Positions 36,472-47,540 of a stretch of 64,000 bases of DNA are shown here, piece by piece. A program made the translations under genes and the position numbers. This DNA is from Neomesorhizobium sp963726065 (lineage in GTDB: Bacteria; Pseudomonadota; Alphaproteobacteria; Rhizobiales; Rhizobiaceae), in NCBI GenBank assembly GCA_963726065.1, contig CAVSAU010000016.1, positions 682,001-746,000 on the forward strand. The letters are read 5' to 3'. Numbering within the stretch: the stretch's first letter is position 1; each line of letters starts with the position of its first letter. A model generated the notes under the pieces. The model made no database searches. It was not told where the DNA came from and saw only the letters and a list, made by a program, of their open reading frames with translations.

Positions 36472-39400
36472 ATGTCAGAAAAAAAAGCCGCAAATGGTGC
36501 TCAAACCGGTTACGCCCTTTTTGACGGCAGCGGTGCCCTCGAGGATGCCAACGCGCAGTTCTTTGCGGCAAATGACAACCGCAACTACGAAATGCATGGC
36601 ATGGACAGGATCGCTGTCGTTGCCGAAGTCCTCGCAAATCTGAGAAGCTTTGACGGCCGCAAGGTCGAGCTGAACCAGGCCTTTGTCCGGGATGCGACGG
36701 CGCGCTGGAGCAGCCTCGAAGAAGCTCCGGTTGAGGCGCAGACCGCTGACGGCGGCTGGAGGCTTTTTGCCGCGCATCCCCGTCCGAACGGTGGGATCGC
36801 TCTGATGAGCGTCGACATAACCGCGATGAAAAATGCCGAGCTGGCACATTGGGACAGTGTCGACATCTTCCGCTGCATCACAGACAGCCATCCCCTGCCG
36901 GTCTGGGTGGTGGATGAAGAAAGCAAGGAGATCCTCTACGAAAGCCTGGATGCCTCGAACCTTCTTGGACGGAAGTGGCGACCACACCAGCAATTCATCA
37001 CCGACCACTATGTCGATCCGAAGGGCTTCGAAGAAATCCGAACCCTGGTCAGCAAGCACGACATCGTGCGTGATCACGAGATGCAGCTGCGCCGCAGCAA
37101 TGGATCGACGATCTGGTGTTCGGCCAATTGCCGGCGTGGCGTCTACCGGGGCCGGCCGTCGCTGGTGATTGGCGTGCTGGACATCACAGAGCGCAAGCAG
37201 CGTGAAGATCTGTTCGGCTTCCTGATCAAGCATCATCCCCTGCCCGTCTGGATGAACGATGCCAGTTCCGGAGCGGTGATTTACCAAAGCGATGCCGCTG
37301 AGCGGCTGTTCGGCTGGGACGATGAAGGCGAACGGAAAATACTTGCGGATCAATTCGTGAATCCCGACCAATATGTCGAAATCAGCCAGGAACTCATGCG
37401 CAACGGCGTCGTCGAAAATTGCGAAGCGCAATTGAGAGGCAAGAACGGTCGCAAGTTCTGGGCGAACGGAAATTTAAGCGTTGTCGAATTCCAGGGGCGT
37501 CGCGTTGTCCTTGCGGGGATCGCCGATGTCACCAAGCAACGCAAGCGCGACGGCGAAGTCATGCTGGCGCGGGAGTTGCTCAGCAACGCCGTCGAATCGC
37601 TGTCGGAAGGGTTTGCCCTTTACGACGAAGATCATCGGCTTGTGATGTGCAACCGCTCCTATCGCGAGATGAATGGCACCGTCGCCGACCTGATCAAGCC
37701 CGGCATGAAGTGGACCGACCTTCTGATCCAATCAGTGCGGCGTGGCGCTTATCCGGACGCAATCGGCCGGGAAGACGAGTGGATCGAAGAGCGCATCAGC
37801 AACCGCACCACCCTGCGCGGTCGATATGAGGCAAATCTCGGTAACGGCACCTGGCATATCGTTTCCATACACCCGACCGATCTCGGTGGCTTTGTCGTCA
37901 CACGAGCCGACATTAGCGAACGCAAAAAGGCCGAGGCGGCTGAACGTGAGGCCACGGCGCTGATGCAGAAAGTCCTCGACGCCTGTCCTTCACCGACTCG
38001 CATGTCGACGATCGACGGAGAAACCCTCTATCGCAATCCAGCCAGCTGTAAACTCTATGGGGACCGTGCGCGGATTGCCGACTACTACGTTCAACCCGAT
38101 GACAGCGAAGCATTGGTGGACGCGCTGACGCGAACAGGCAGCATCGATGATTTCCGCGTTCAGCAATACGATGCTGACGATGAGGTCTTCTGGGCGTCGA
38201 TTTCGGCGCGCCTGATCGAATTCGAGGGGCGACAGGTGATCGTCTCGAACACAACGAACATCACCGACATGATCACCGCTCAGGAGCAGACCCGCCAAGC
38301 AAGCGACCGGCTGATCGACGCCATCGAAGTCATTGGCGGAGGGCTTTGCGCTTTATGACAAGGACGACCGGCTTGTGCTCGCCAATAGCCGCTACCGTGC
38401 GATGCACGCAATAAGCGCGGACGTCCTTGTGCCAGGTGTCAACTGGTTCGATTTCCTCCGCGTCACCGTTGAGCGCAATCAGTTTACAGTACCAGACGGC
38501 AAGATCGACGAATGGCTGGCAGAACGAGCCAAGGATCGTCGCGAGTTTCGGCAACAGGAATTCCAGCACACGGACGGCGGCTGGTTTTTTGTATCGAACT
38601 GCCCAACCCGCGAAGGCGGCTTTGTCGTCACCCGCGTCGACATCACTGAACGCAAGCGCGCCGAGCTGGCCATCAAGGAAGCTGAAGAACTTGTCCGCAA
38701 AGTGCTGGAGGCGTGCCCGGTCAACATTCAGATGACAAGCGCTCACGACGGAACGCTGCTTTATCGCAGTCCTGCCACTCTGGACCTTCTTGGGGACGTG
38801 ACCAACGCCGTCGACTATTACGTCAATCCCCTCGAGCGGAAACATTATGTCGAGAGGTTGCTCGAGGAGGGAAGGGTCGACGATTTCGAGACGCAGCTCA
38901 AGCGCAAGGACGGGCAAGTTTGCTGGTGTTCCATTTCCTCCCGGCTGATCGATTTTCATGGTGAGAAAGTTATTGTTTCCCATACCTATGATCTCACCGA
39001 CCGCATCGAAATGCAGCAGGAGCTGGAGCGGCAGCGGGAAACATTGCACCAGAACGAAAAGATGTCGGCGCTCGGCGGATTGTTGGCGGGGGTGGCGCAC
39101 GAATTGAATAATCCGCTCTCGGTAGTGCTTGGCCTGTCTCTCATGCTTGAGGAGTCCGCCCGCGACACCAAGACCGCCGAACGCGCGCATAAGATCAGCA
39201 AAGCGGCGGAACGTTGCGCCCGCATAGTTCGGACTTTCCTGGCCATGGCGCGTCAACAGCCCACAAAGACTTCGAACGTGTCCATCGACGATGTTATTGC
39301 AACTGCTGTCGAGGTTGCTGGCTATTCGATAAGGTCTTCCGATATCGAGCTCGCCATCCGACTGCAGCGCGATCTCCCGACGATCTTGGCGGATCCCGAT

Positions 39401-40144
39401 CAACTCAGCCAGGTGCTCATCAACCTGCTTGTCAACGCTGAGCAGGCCCTTCACGACCGCTCTAGCCCAAGAAAAATCACGATCTCAACGAAACTGCGGC
39501 CCAAGACGGGCGACATCGTCGTCAAGGTAGCCGACACAGGAGCCGGCATGTCGCCCGAAATCCGCTCGCGCATCTTCGAACCGTTCTTCACGACAAAGGA
39601 GGTCGGAAAGGGAACCGGGATCGGGTTGTCGTTCTGCCACCGCATCGTGCAGTCGCATGGAGGAACCATCAAGGTTGAAACGACCGAAGGTTCCGGATCG
39701 ACCTTTATCGTTTCGCTGCCTGGGTTACGCAGACCACGAACGACCACCACAACCGCAGCCCCTGCACCAGCCAAAGTGGCGGGACTCACGTGTCTGGTGG
39801 TCGATGACGAGGCGGAGGTCGGGGACCTGGTTGCTGATGTCCTGGCGCAGGACGGTTTCGCGGTCACGGTAGCGCGATCAGGCGAAGAAGCATTGCTTCA
39901 TCTTGCGGGCCATTCCTTCTCCCTGATCCTCAGCGATCTTAAGATGCCAAACATCGACGGTCGGGCCATGTTCAAACATATTTCGGATTCCTACCCTGAA
40001 GCACTCGCAAGGCTTGCCTTCCTGACTGGAGATACAATCAGCCCGAGTGCGCAGATATTCCTGCGCGCCACGAAAAGGCCTTTTCTTGAAAAGCCGGTGA
40101 AGCCGGATGAATTGCGGGCCTTCGTTGCACGGTTGGTCGGCTGA
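36472..40144 (+). pseudogene. Hybrid histidine kinase with about seven PAS domains and a receiver, one-base frameshift
   Basis: From the ATG at 36472 (AGGAAAG upstream) five PAS units read in one frame, linked by DITERKQRE, DVTKQRKRDG and DISERKKAE. Frame is lost at about 38325 in what should be IESLAEGFALYDKDD. Two more PAS units, the phosphoacceptor region (GGLLAGVAHELNNPLSVVLG), the ATPase lobes (DTGAGMS, GKGTGIGLS) and a C-terminal receiver (LVVDDEAEVG, ILSDLKMPNIDG) follow in the next frame. The span is 1224 codons plus one base. It has no membrane span, so it is a cytoplasmic sensor. If the shift is real, the first product is an unlinked five-PAS protein. The OmpR-type regulator at 40200 is the likely partner. 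Confidence 0.85.
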
Positions 40145-40199
40145 GTTCGAAAGCGTATATTGATTTGTCATAGAACAGGGGCGAGCATGTCTTGGCGAC

Positions 40200-40943
40200 A
40201 TGTATTCCACCTATGGATGGTCACGGCCGTTGTTGAAGGAAAGTCCACATATTGTCGTCTGCGACGATGAGCAGGATATACGCGATACCGTCGCCGAATA
40301 TCTGCACGAGAAAGGTTATGCGGTCACGACGGCCGATGGCGGCCCTGCACTCAGGGACGTCATCGACAAGCAACGTGTCGACGTGGTCATCCTGGATATC
40401 CGTATGCCTGGCGAGGATGGCCTTTCGCTGGCGAGGTACATGCGAGAGCGTTCTGGGGTCGCCATAATCATGTTGACCGGCTCGGCCGATGTCATCGATC
40501 GCGTGGTCGGCCTGGAGATCGGCGCCGATGATTACGTTGCCAAGCCGGTTGATTTGCGAGAGTTGCTTGCTCGCGTGAAAGCCGTTTTGCGCCGAACAGC
40601 GACTGTGGAGAAAGTCACCGAAGAGGACGGGGCGAAGCTTTCACAGACTGTCCCATTCGGGAATTGCACTTTAAATTTGGATGCCTGCAAACTGTTCGAT
40701 AGGGACGGTGTCGAGATTGCGATCACGGCGATGGAATTCAGCCTCCTGAGAGTGTTTGCCACGCATCGCGGGCGTATTCTCAATCGCGATCAACTGCTTG
40801 AACTCGCCCACGACCGCGGTTGGGATCCGTATGACCGCAGCATCGACATTCGTATCTCTCGCCTAAGGAAGAAAATCGAAGCCGACCCGTCCAAGCCACA
40901 GGTGCTCAAGACTGTCCGTGGCGTGGGGTATATTTTCTCGTAA
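40200..40943 (+). CDS. OmpR-family DNA-binding response regulator
   Basis: This 247-residue protein has an N-terminal receiver with the acidic pair in IVVCDDEQD, the phosphoacceptor Asp in VVILDIRMPGEDG (about 62), Thr in IIMLTGSA and Lys in DYVAKPVDLRE. The C-terminal winged helix has LTAMEFSLLR-type wording (ITAMEFSLLRVFATH), the recognition helix region SIDIRISRLRKKIE and ending TVRGVGYIFS. It starts 56 bases after the hybrid kinase and is probably its partner. A TTG at about 40230 is an alternative start. Targets are unknown. Confidence 0.93.
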   Translation: MYSTYGWSRPLLKESPHIVVCDDEQDIRDTVAEYLHEKGYAVTTADGGPALRDVIDKQRVDVVILDIRMPGEDGLSLARYMRERSGVAIIMLTGSADVIDRVVGLEIGADDYVAKPVDLRELLARVKAVLRRTATVEKVTEEDGAKLSQTVPFGNCTLNLDACKLFDRDGVEIAITAMEFSLLRVFATHRGRILNRDQLLELAHDRGWDPYDRSIDIRISRLRKKIEADPSKPQVLKTVRGVGYIFS

Positions 40944-41075
40944 CCGTAGCTGCGACGGGGCCTGAGCGGGAACATGTCGGCACAAGCGATCTCGCAACGC
41001 CCGCCATGGCGTCGATTCCGAATGATGGAAATGGCTTCTAGCTGGCGATCTTAAGTCTTCCGATGGGAGGCAGAA

Positions 41076-41798
41076 ATGGACAGATCTCACGAGCAAGCAC
41101 CCGTCGCGGAGAATGTAGCGAGATGGACCACTCCTCCATTCCCTACGACATCAGCCGAGTACATTACTGTGTTGGCGCATTATCACCGCGCCGAAATGAG
41201 CCGTATGGCAGGCTGGCGCGACCGTATCGATCGAACGACCAACTGGGCGATTACGGGCGTTGCAGCAATGCTGTCGCTGTCGCTGTCATCGCCAACATCC
41301 CATCATGGCGTACTTCTGTTCGGCATGGTGCTCGTGCAGCTTTTGCTGCTGATCGAGGCTCGGCGGTACCGCTTCTTTGATGTTTATCGGGGCCGCGTTC
41401 GCCAGATGGAGAAGAACTATTTTGCTCAGATCCTCGCGCCACTGCCCGACGTCGACCAAGGCTGGGCCGAGCTCCTTGGTCAAGATTTGCGCAGGCCACG
41501 GTTCTTGATTTCCATCCGTGCTGCAATGTCGCGTCGGTTGAGGCGAAATTATTCGTGGATGTTCCTCATCTTGTTGTTTGCCTGGGTGCTCAAGATCTCC
41601 ACCCCGAAATTACAGGATGGCGGTGCACCCTACGACATCGCACGATCGCTATCCGAGATACTCAGCAACGCTGCATTCGGGCCAATCCCCGGCGCGATCG
41701 TGCTCCTCGGCGTGACCATTTTCTACTGCTGGCTCGGCTACGTGGCATTGCTGACAGGGGATGCCGATGAAACGATGCATGGGGAAGTTCACGTTTGA
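41076..41798 (+). CDS. DUF2270 membrane protein
   Basis: The protein has 240 residues and GGGAGG upstream of the ATG. The conserved opening EYITVLAHYHRAEMSRM is followed by two close spans (about 55-90), then IEARRYRFFDVYRGRVRQME, the hallmark of this family. Two further C-terminal spans (FLILLFAWVLK and IVLLGVTIFYCWLGYVALL) come after. The function is unknown; members occur across alphaproteobacteria. It lies 130 bases after the response regulator on the same strand, but a shared transcript cannot be shown. Confidence 0.82.
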   Translation: MDRSHEQAPVAENVARWTTPPFPTTSAEYITVLAHYHRAEMSRMAGWRDRIDRTTNWAITGVAAMLSLSLSSPTSHHGVLLFGMVLVQLLLLIEARRYRFFDVYRGRVRQMEKNYFAQILAPLPDVDQGWAELLGQDLRRPRFLISIRAAMSRRLRRNYSWMFLILLFAWVLKISTPKLQDGGAPYDIARSLSEILSNAAFGPIPGAIVLLGVTIFYCWLGYVALLTGDADETMHGEVHV

Positions 41799-42120
41799 CG
41801 GCCTGAACTGGCTCCTTGTGCAGCAACGCAGCAGCGCGCCCATATCGTTGGCTGATCACTTTGACTGGGGACGTTTCGGATGCGGAGTTTCGGGATTACC
41901 TCCGAACGACAACCGGGCGCTACTCGCCACATCGAAGAGTACTGCTGAAACAAATGAAACAATTAATTCCATATACAGAAAATCGTCTGAAATAAAGATC
42001 GAGTATTACTGGACCAGCTTCGCAGGCAGCAAGCCGGCGAGCGCAAATGTCCCTCGCTCATGACAAATCCAGTCTCGAGCGAGTTGGCGAGAGCTTTTCC
42101 ATAAACCCGAGAGTTCAACG
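41799..42120. other. Intergenic region before the FAD oxidase
   Basis: The region is 322 bases, AT-rich around 41930-42010. I see no gene, repeat or hairpin. A promoter for the FAD-dependent oxidase is expected here. Confidence 0.45.
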
Positions 42121-43503
42121 ATGGACAAGTCAATTACACCAAACGACTTCCCCCAGAGGCTTCGTGCAAGCCTCATTGACCAGGATCATCCGGCCTACGA
42201 AGAGGCTCGCATGCTCTACAACGCCATGATCGACAAGCGGCCACGCTGGATCGTCACTTGCTCCACGGTCGCCGATGTCGTCGACGCCGTCAATTATGCC
42301 CGGAAGAAGCAACTGCTTCTTGCCATTCGCGGCGGCGGCCACAATGGACCGGGTTTCGGCAGTTGCGATGGTGGCCTGGTCATAGACATGTCACCGATGA
42401 AGCAGGTTGATGTCGATCCCGCCACGCGCACGATTCGCGTTGAGGCCGGCTGTACCCAGGGCGACGTCGACCGCGCCACCAGCGTCTACGGGCTGGCGGT
42501 TCCAGCGGGGCTCGTCTCGACCACAGGCATCGCGGGACTGACGCTGGGAGGGGGCACCGGCTATCTGACGCGCAAACACGGCCTCACCATCGACAATCTG
42601 ATCGAGGTTGAGATCGTTCTGGCCGACGGCAGCGTGGTCACGGCGAGCGAAACCCGCCACCCCGAGCTGTTCTGGGCACTGCGCGGTGGCGGCGGCAACT
42701 TCGGCGTGGTGACGCGGTTCACGTTTCGGGCGCATCCGGCAAAGGACGTCTATGGCGGGCCAATCTTCTACGACCTCGCGCATGCCGCGAAGATCATGCG
42801 ATGGTACAGAGACTTTTTGTCCGAAGCCCCTCGGGAACTCGGGATCTTCTTCGGCATCAAGACTGTGCCCTCCTGCGATCCTTTCCCGCGCGAGATATGG
42901 GGAAAACGGATCTGCGCACTGATCAGCTGCTACAACGGCTCGGAGGCCGATGGCATCCGCGCGATGCAACCGGTGCGCGAAGCACTTCCTCAACCGATCC
43001 TGGACGGCATGATGCAGATGCCTTTTGTCGATCTGCAGGCGCTGTTCGATCCACTGCTGCCCAAGGGACTGCAGTGGTATTGGAAAGGCGATTATGTTGA
43101 CGACCTTTCGGATGCGGCAATCGCAGCACATGCCGAATATGGCTCGAAGACCCCAAGCGAACTGTCTCTGATGCACCTCTACCCCATCGACGGCGCGGTT
43201 CACGATGTGGCTCCGGACGCTACCGCCTGGGGTGCGCGGCGAGCACGCTGGTCCATGGTTATCGCCGGTATCGATCCTGACCCGAACAAGGCTCCGGAAC
43301 TGCGGCGCTGGGCGAGCGAGTACTGGGCGGCGGTGCACAAGCACAACCCGCATGGCGGCGGCTACATCAATTTCATGATGGCTGATGAAAGCGAAGCACG
43401 CGTTCGTGCGGCCTATGGCGCCAACTATGAACGGCTTGTTGCAGTGAAGCGCAAGTTCGATCCCACGAACCTCTTCCGGGTAAACCACAACATCAGGCCT
43501 TAG
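42121..43503 (+). CDS. FAD-linked oxidase, berberine bridge enzyme-like (VAO family)
   Basis: This 460-residue protein has an FAD_binding_4 domain at residues 40-210 with the flavin segment LLAIRGGGHNGPGFG, whose His (about 74) is the usual site of covalent FAD attachment. VPAGLVSTTGIAGLTLGGGT and LRGGGGNFGVVT are also present. The C-terminal BBE domain ends YERLVAVKRKFDPTNLFRVN as in the family. The second covalent-link cysteine that berberine-type enzymes carry is not evident. Members oxidise sugars, alcohols or amines with oxygen. No signal peptide is present. A strong terminator follows at 43516. Confidence 0.9.
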   Translation: MDKSITPNDFPQRLRASLIDQDHPAYEEARMLYNAMIDKRPRWIVTCSTVADVVDAVNYARKKQLLLAIRGGGHNGPGFGSCDGGLVIDMSPMKQVDVDPATRTIRVEAGCTQGDVDRATSVYGLAVPAGLVSTTGIAGLTLGGGTGYLTRKHGLTIDNLIEVEIVLADGSVVTASETRHPELFWALRGGGGNFGVVTRFTFRAHPAKDVYGGPIFYDLAHAAKIMRWYRDFLSEAPRELGIFFGIKTVPSCDPFPREIWGKRICALISCYNGSEADGIRAMQPVREALPQPILDGMMQMPFVDLQALFDPLLPKGLQWYWKGDYVDDLSDAAIAAHAEYGSKTPSELSLMHLYPIDGAVHDVAPDATAWGARRARWSMVIAGIDPDPNKAPELRRWASEYWAAVHKHNPHGGGYINFMMADESEARVRAAYGANYERLVAVKRKFDPTNLFRVNHNIRP

Positions 43504-43515
43504 GCCGACCCGGTA

Positions 43516-43561
43516 GCCTGTCCGCCTTGGAGTCGCCCGCACCAGGGCGGACAGGCCTTTT
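43516..43561 (+). terminator. Rho-independent terminator after the FAD oxidase
   Basis: GCCTGTCCGCC (43516-43526) pairs with GGCGGACAGGC (43546-43556) across a 19-base loop and is followed by CTTTT. It lies 13 bases after the stop at 43503. Confidence 0.85.
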
Positions 43562-43625
43562 GCTCGAACCACCAAGGGATGGCCATTGGCTGTTGTCCTT
43601 GGCGGTTGCACCTGAATGCTGCCTA

Positions 43626-44191
43626 TCAATGCAGGCTGAAGGGGTCTTTTTCTCCACTCAATTTTTGCGCCGCCATCGCGACTTCAAAGCGATTGCGGAC
43701 GTGTAGCTTCTGCATAATCAGCGTCATATGACGCTTTACCGTCTGCTCTCGCGATGCCTCTGACAGCTGCATTGCGTAACGCGGAGATGACTTTGGAAGC
43801 AAACCCTTCGATTATGTATGTCTCACCTTCGTGAACCGCACGGACGCCCCTCAAAAGCTCCTGTGCGGGGCTGCCTTTCAGAATGTAGCCGCTTGCTCCT
43901 GCTTCTAGCGCACGAAGGGCAAGATCGATGTTGGGGAAGGCCGTGAAAACTACCACCTTGGCTTCGGCAGGAGCTCGCACGATCTCCGCGATGGCCCCGA
44001 AAGCGTCGCCTTTCATGCTGAGATCCATCAACACGATTGCCGGGAGGTGCTGGCCGGCAAGGATGACTGCTTCGTCCGTGGAGGCCCCCTTTGGCCACCA
44101 CCTTGAAGTCGCCGTCCTGCTCGAAGACCCGGGTCAAGCCATCGACCACCAGCGGATGATCATCAATCAATGCGACAGTAATGGGCTTCAC
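43626..44191 (-). pseudogene. NarL/LuxR-type response regulator, decayed
   Basis: The start MKPITVALIDDHPLVVDGL with the acidic pair reads for 36 codons. One extra G then shifts frame at about 44095, and the receiver continues in the next frame (IVLMDLSMKGDAFG with its Asp, FTAFPNIDLALRAL, GYILKGSPAQELL) as far as KVISALRNAA. There the first half of the LuxR helix-turn-helix is missing, and only its end (REQTVKRHMTLIMQKLHVRN) remains in another frame, to 43626. DNA binding should be lost. The nearest kinase is at 45358 on the opposite strand. Confidence 0.85.
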
Positions 44192-44239
44192 CTTGCCGTC
44201 CTTCCCGCTAGCGACAGTCGATTGGAAATCATCGGCGAA

Positions 44240-45159
44240 CTACTCTTCCCTGAAGGCGCGCGCCATCTGGTCAGTGAAAGCCTTGACCAGGTAACTGATT
44301 GGCAGTGACTTCCTTGGTTTCCACAAAAACCTCCACTGGCAGCCAGGGAGGAGAGACTGGCGGCCGATACGTGTCAAGTCGCCAACGATCTCGACATCAC
44401 CGATGTAAAAGGCCTCGCCGCTTCTAGGATCGTGTTGCGCGGCGGCGCATATATGATCGACCCGGCCCTCGACTTCGGGTGTTGTCCGTTGGTTGAACGC
44501 TGAAAATCGCAACTTCGCCTTCTGACCGAGGCCGATCTGGTCGACGTCGACGGTGTACGCAGACGAACTTCAATCTTCAGATGAGCGTTGTGCGGCACCA
44601 GCGTGACGAGCGTTTCGGCCGGACTGACCACGCCACCGACCGTATGCACCTTCAGTTCGTTGACAATGCAGCTGATCGGGGCTCGGATTTCGGTGCGGAT
44701 CAAACGGTCCTCCGTCGCGGTATACCGCTCCTTGAGCTCGGACATCGTAGCATCTACGCTGCGTAATTCCAGCTGCGCTTCCGTTCTCGCGGTTTGCTCT
44801 ATCCCGATGATCTGAAGCTGAATTTCGCTTCCTTTCGCCGCCGCCCGCGCCCGGTGTGCCTCGATCTCCCCGCGCTGGCCCATCGTGCGGGCGAGGTCGC
44901 GGCTGATCGTGTAGAGGCGCGACCCCTCGACCAATCCTTGGTCGGAAAGTCCCTCGATTTTTGCGTGTTCCTTCTCGACCAACGCGATCTCTTCGTTAAG
45001 AGCTGAAAGTTGCGACGCCAGACCCGCGACTTCTTGGTCGAGCTGATCGGCATGGAGTGGGATCCGGTTCTGAACATCCCGCGTGAAGAGTTGAAGCTCC
45101 CCCATGGCGATGAGGTTATTACACATTGGTATCTGCACGATCTGACTTTGGTCTGACAA
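44240..45159 (-). pseudogene. HlyD-family type I secretion membrane fusion protein, truncated and frameshifted
   Basis: The reading covers the coiled hairpin and C-terminal half of a PrtE/HlyD protein: long helices (about 45159-44800), RLIRTEIRAPISCIVNELK, VHTVGGVVSPAETLVTLVP and LKIEVRL. Frame then shifts and FSAFNQRTTPEVEGRVDHI with GEAFYIGDVEI continues. A further shift lies in the LLPG region before the normal end FTDQMARAFREE at 44240. The N-terminal membrane span and first third are absent. No ABC ATPase or RTX substrate gene adjoins it. It is a remnant. Confidence 0.82.
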
Positions 45160-45357
45160 ATCGTCGGACTATCGTGCCAAGCAGCCAGTCTAACGAACTG
45201 CCTCCGCCTTGACCGCGACTTTGAAATTTCTGATGCTGCGGTCCGTCAGAACAAGCTTGTGCAAGCGCCACAGCGAGGACGACAACTGCTAAAAGCACAA
45301 ACAGAGGCCGAACTGATCACGGGCGCTAACCCTCCAGGGGAAGCCGGAGGGTCCGGA

Positions 45358-46737
45358 ATGCAGGTTCAAGGGGCCAGCAGATGGACCCCGGCAAGCGCTT
45401 GGCGAAGTCTCAGCCCCAAAACGCAATTCCTCGCCACGGCCGTGCTGGTTGTCTGCTGCTTGATGGTAGTCCTCGGTCAATGGATGAGCGCCCGCATTAC
45501 TTCCAGCTACGTTCATGCCCGTGCCGATGCCGGCGCCCTGTACATGGAAGGTTTTCTGGCTGCCCATGTCCAGGAGTTGTCTGATGGGCGCGCCGCATTG
45601 TCCGATGGCAAGGCTGATTTGCTCGACGATCTTCTCGACAACACCGGTCTGGCGCACCGGGTCGAGGGCATCAAGATTTGGCTTCGGGATGGAACGATCG
45701 CGTACAGCACCGATAAATCGCTGATCGGGAAAAGAATGCCCTCAAGCGAGGTGGATGCAGGCTTTCAGGGAAAGGTTTCTTCAAAGATAGAGCAGAGCCC
45801 GGACAAAGAACATGCCGGTCAGATGATAAAAAACTATCCGCTTCTGGAGGTCTATGCCCCGATCTACAAGGAAGACAGCTCGCAGGTAATCGCGGTCGGC
45901 GAGTTTTACGAAAAAGCCGGAAGCATGATCGCCGCGCTTTCTCGATCCACACGTGCCACCTGGGTTATCGTCGGCGCGATGACCGCGATGATGGCGGGGC
46001 TGTTGTATCTGATCGTTCGAAGCGCCAACGACCTCATCGTCCGTCAACGGCACTTGCTGCATAGGCAACTAGACGCATCGCAAGCATTGTCGGATCAAAA
46101 CGACAAGCTGCGCCAGGCGGCTGAACTCGCCCGAATGGAAGCGAGCAAATCGAACGAAAGTGTCTTGAACAGGATCGGCGCCGATATTCATGATGGCCCT
46201 GTCCAGGTGCTCAGTGCGCTGCTTCTCAGGCCCCGCGACGCCCGCTCCGTTCAACGGCTGGCAAAACACGTTCTCGACGAGCTCCGCGAAATCTCCAGCG
46301 GCCTCGTCTTGCCGGAAATTGAGACCGTTCCCCTCGAATCCGCGCTTCGGCTTGCAGTCCAGCGTCACCGCAGCGCAACCGGAACCGCGGTAGCGGAGCG
46401 CTATGCAAACCTGTCGATGCCAGTTGCCCATCCGTTGAAAATTTGCCTCTATCGTGTCGTGCAGGAGGCGCTCAACAATGCCTTCCGCCACGGCGCCGGT
46501 ATGGGACAAAAAGTTGAAGCGGCAATTGACGACCGCCAGATCATAACGGTGTCGGTGAGCGACAGCGGCCCCGGCTTTGCCGCGAGGTCCGCAACCGACC
46601 AGACAAGGAAGCCTCTTGGCCTCGACGGAATCAGAAACCGTGTCGACGCCTTCGGAGGCACTCTGGAAATCATCTCCGCCGACGACAACGGCGCCATGCT
46701 AATGGTCAAAATTCCCCTCGCCGGAAACGGCGCCTGA
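45358..46737 (+). CDS. NarL-type sensor histidine kinase (HisKA_3 class)
   Basis: The protein has 459 residues from the ATG at 45358, which has GGAGG seven bases upstream. Two spans (about 25-45 and 202-222) flank a periplasmic sensor domain of about 155 residues containing IKIWLRDGTIAYST. The phosphoacceptor region is NRIGADIHDGPVQVLSALLL, typical of kinases that partner LuxR-type regulators. The ATPase domain has VVQEALNNAFRHG, SDSGPGF and GLDGIRNRV. Both LuxR-type regulators next to it (43626 and 47053) are broken, so it looks like an orphan kinase with no local partner. Confidence 0.88.
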   Translation: MQVQGASRWTPASAWRSLSPKTQFLATAVLVVCCLMVVLGQWMSARITSSYVHARADAGALYMEGFLAAHVQELSDGRAALSDGKADLLDDLLDNTGLAHRVEGIKIWLRDGTIAYSTDKSLIGKRMPSSEVDAGFQGKVSSKIEQSPDKEHAGQMIKNYPLLEVYAPIYKEDSSQVIAVGEFYEKAGSMIAALSRSTRATWVIVGAMTAMMAGLLYLIVRSANDLIVRQRHLLHRQLDASQALSDQNDKLRQAAELARMEASKSNESVLNRIGADIHDGPVQVLSALLLRPRDARSVQRLAKHVLDELREISSGLVLPEIETVPLESALRLAVQRHRSATGTAVAERYANLSMPVAHPLKICLYRVVQEALNNAFRHGAGMGQKVEAAIDDRQIITVSVSDSGPGFAARSATDQTRKPLGLDGIRNRVDAFGGTLEIISADDNGAMLMVKIPLAGNGA

Positions 46738-47052
46738 ATTCCAGCACCGCGAATGGCTGGCCCGCAAGCACCAAAGTGGACAAGGCTGCGCATCTCCTTT
46801 TCGTGCCGACCCGCAAACGATACTATGCCTCGGAAGACGGGCTCGGCGCTTGCATCCCCAATACGACTGAGGCGAGGCTGATTGGCTCGTGCCGGCGACC
46901 GGCGCGGTGACATCCAGCACGTCCTGCAATTGACTTCGATAAGCTCTGCCACCTGGAGAACTCATACAAAAGAGGCAATTGTAAGCAAACATCCACCATT
47001 AGGTCGATGTTGCGTGAAAATTCCTGCAAGTATATTTCTTTCACTGCGGCGC

Positions 47053-47210
47053 GTGGGAGTCATCAACTTGCAAACAGGCACTGCGGAGGAACTGCTGCAC
47101 GCAGTCAAGGCGGTGCTCAGTGGAGAAACCTTTATAAGCCAGAGCATCGCAACCAAAGTTATCTCCGCGCTGAGAACGGCCGCAGCGACCCGCGAGACCG
47201 CTGCGCCGGC
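47053..47210 (+). pseudogene. LuxR-type response regulator, receiver C-terminal remnant
   Basis: The frame reads TAEELLHAVKAVLSGETFIS followed by QSIATKVISALRTAA. This is the end of a receiver and the linker of the same type as the broken regulator at 43626 (there: QELLRGVRAVHEGETYI, SKVISALRNAA). Both the phosphoacceptor half and the DNA-binding domain are missing. It lies downstream of the sensor kinase, where its cognate regulator would be expected. Confidence 0.72.
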
Positions 47211-47540
47211 AAAAGTGCTGAATGTAAGGGACAGCTCGTCCTCGCAATCCGGCCCATCACGCCCGCAATTGGCAATCCTCTTTTCAATTGAAACTCCCAA
47301 GGTATTGACCGACGCGGCCGTGCCGCTGGTCGAAGGGCCCAAGCTCGAACACGCTTGCCTGCAACGACACCTCGAGGACGCACCGTCAGGATTCTGAAAG
47401 ACTGGGAAGACAGTCGCCGCGCGAACGTTAGCAAATGCGACCGATAAGTTCGTGTCCGCTCCTTAGAGCGACCATTCCTGGCACGCGTTGGCAAATTCCT
47501 GCAGTCTTGCGAACGCTTCTTGCATTTTCGCGGTTCTCAT

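Noticed and set aside
46882..47397. 171-codon open frame as an intact gene
   Set aside because: Only the middle resembles a response regulator; both ends have no family wording and the domain is incomplete.
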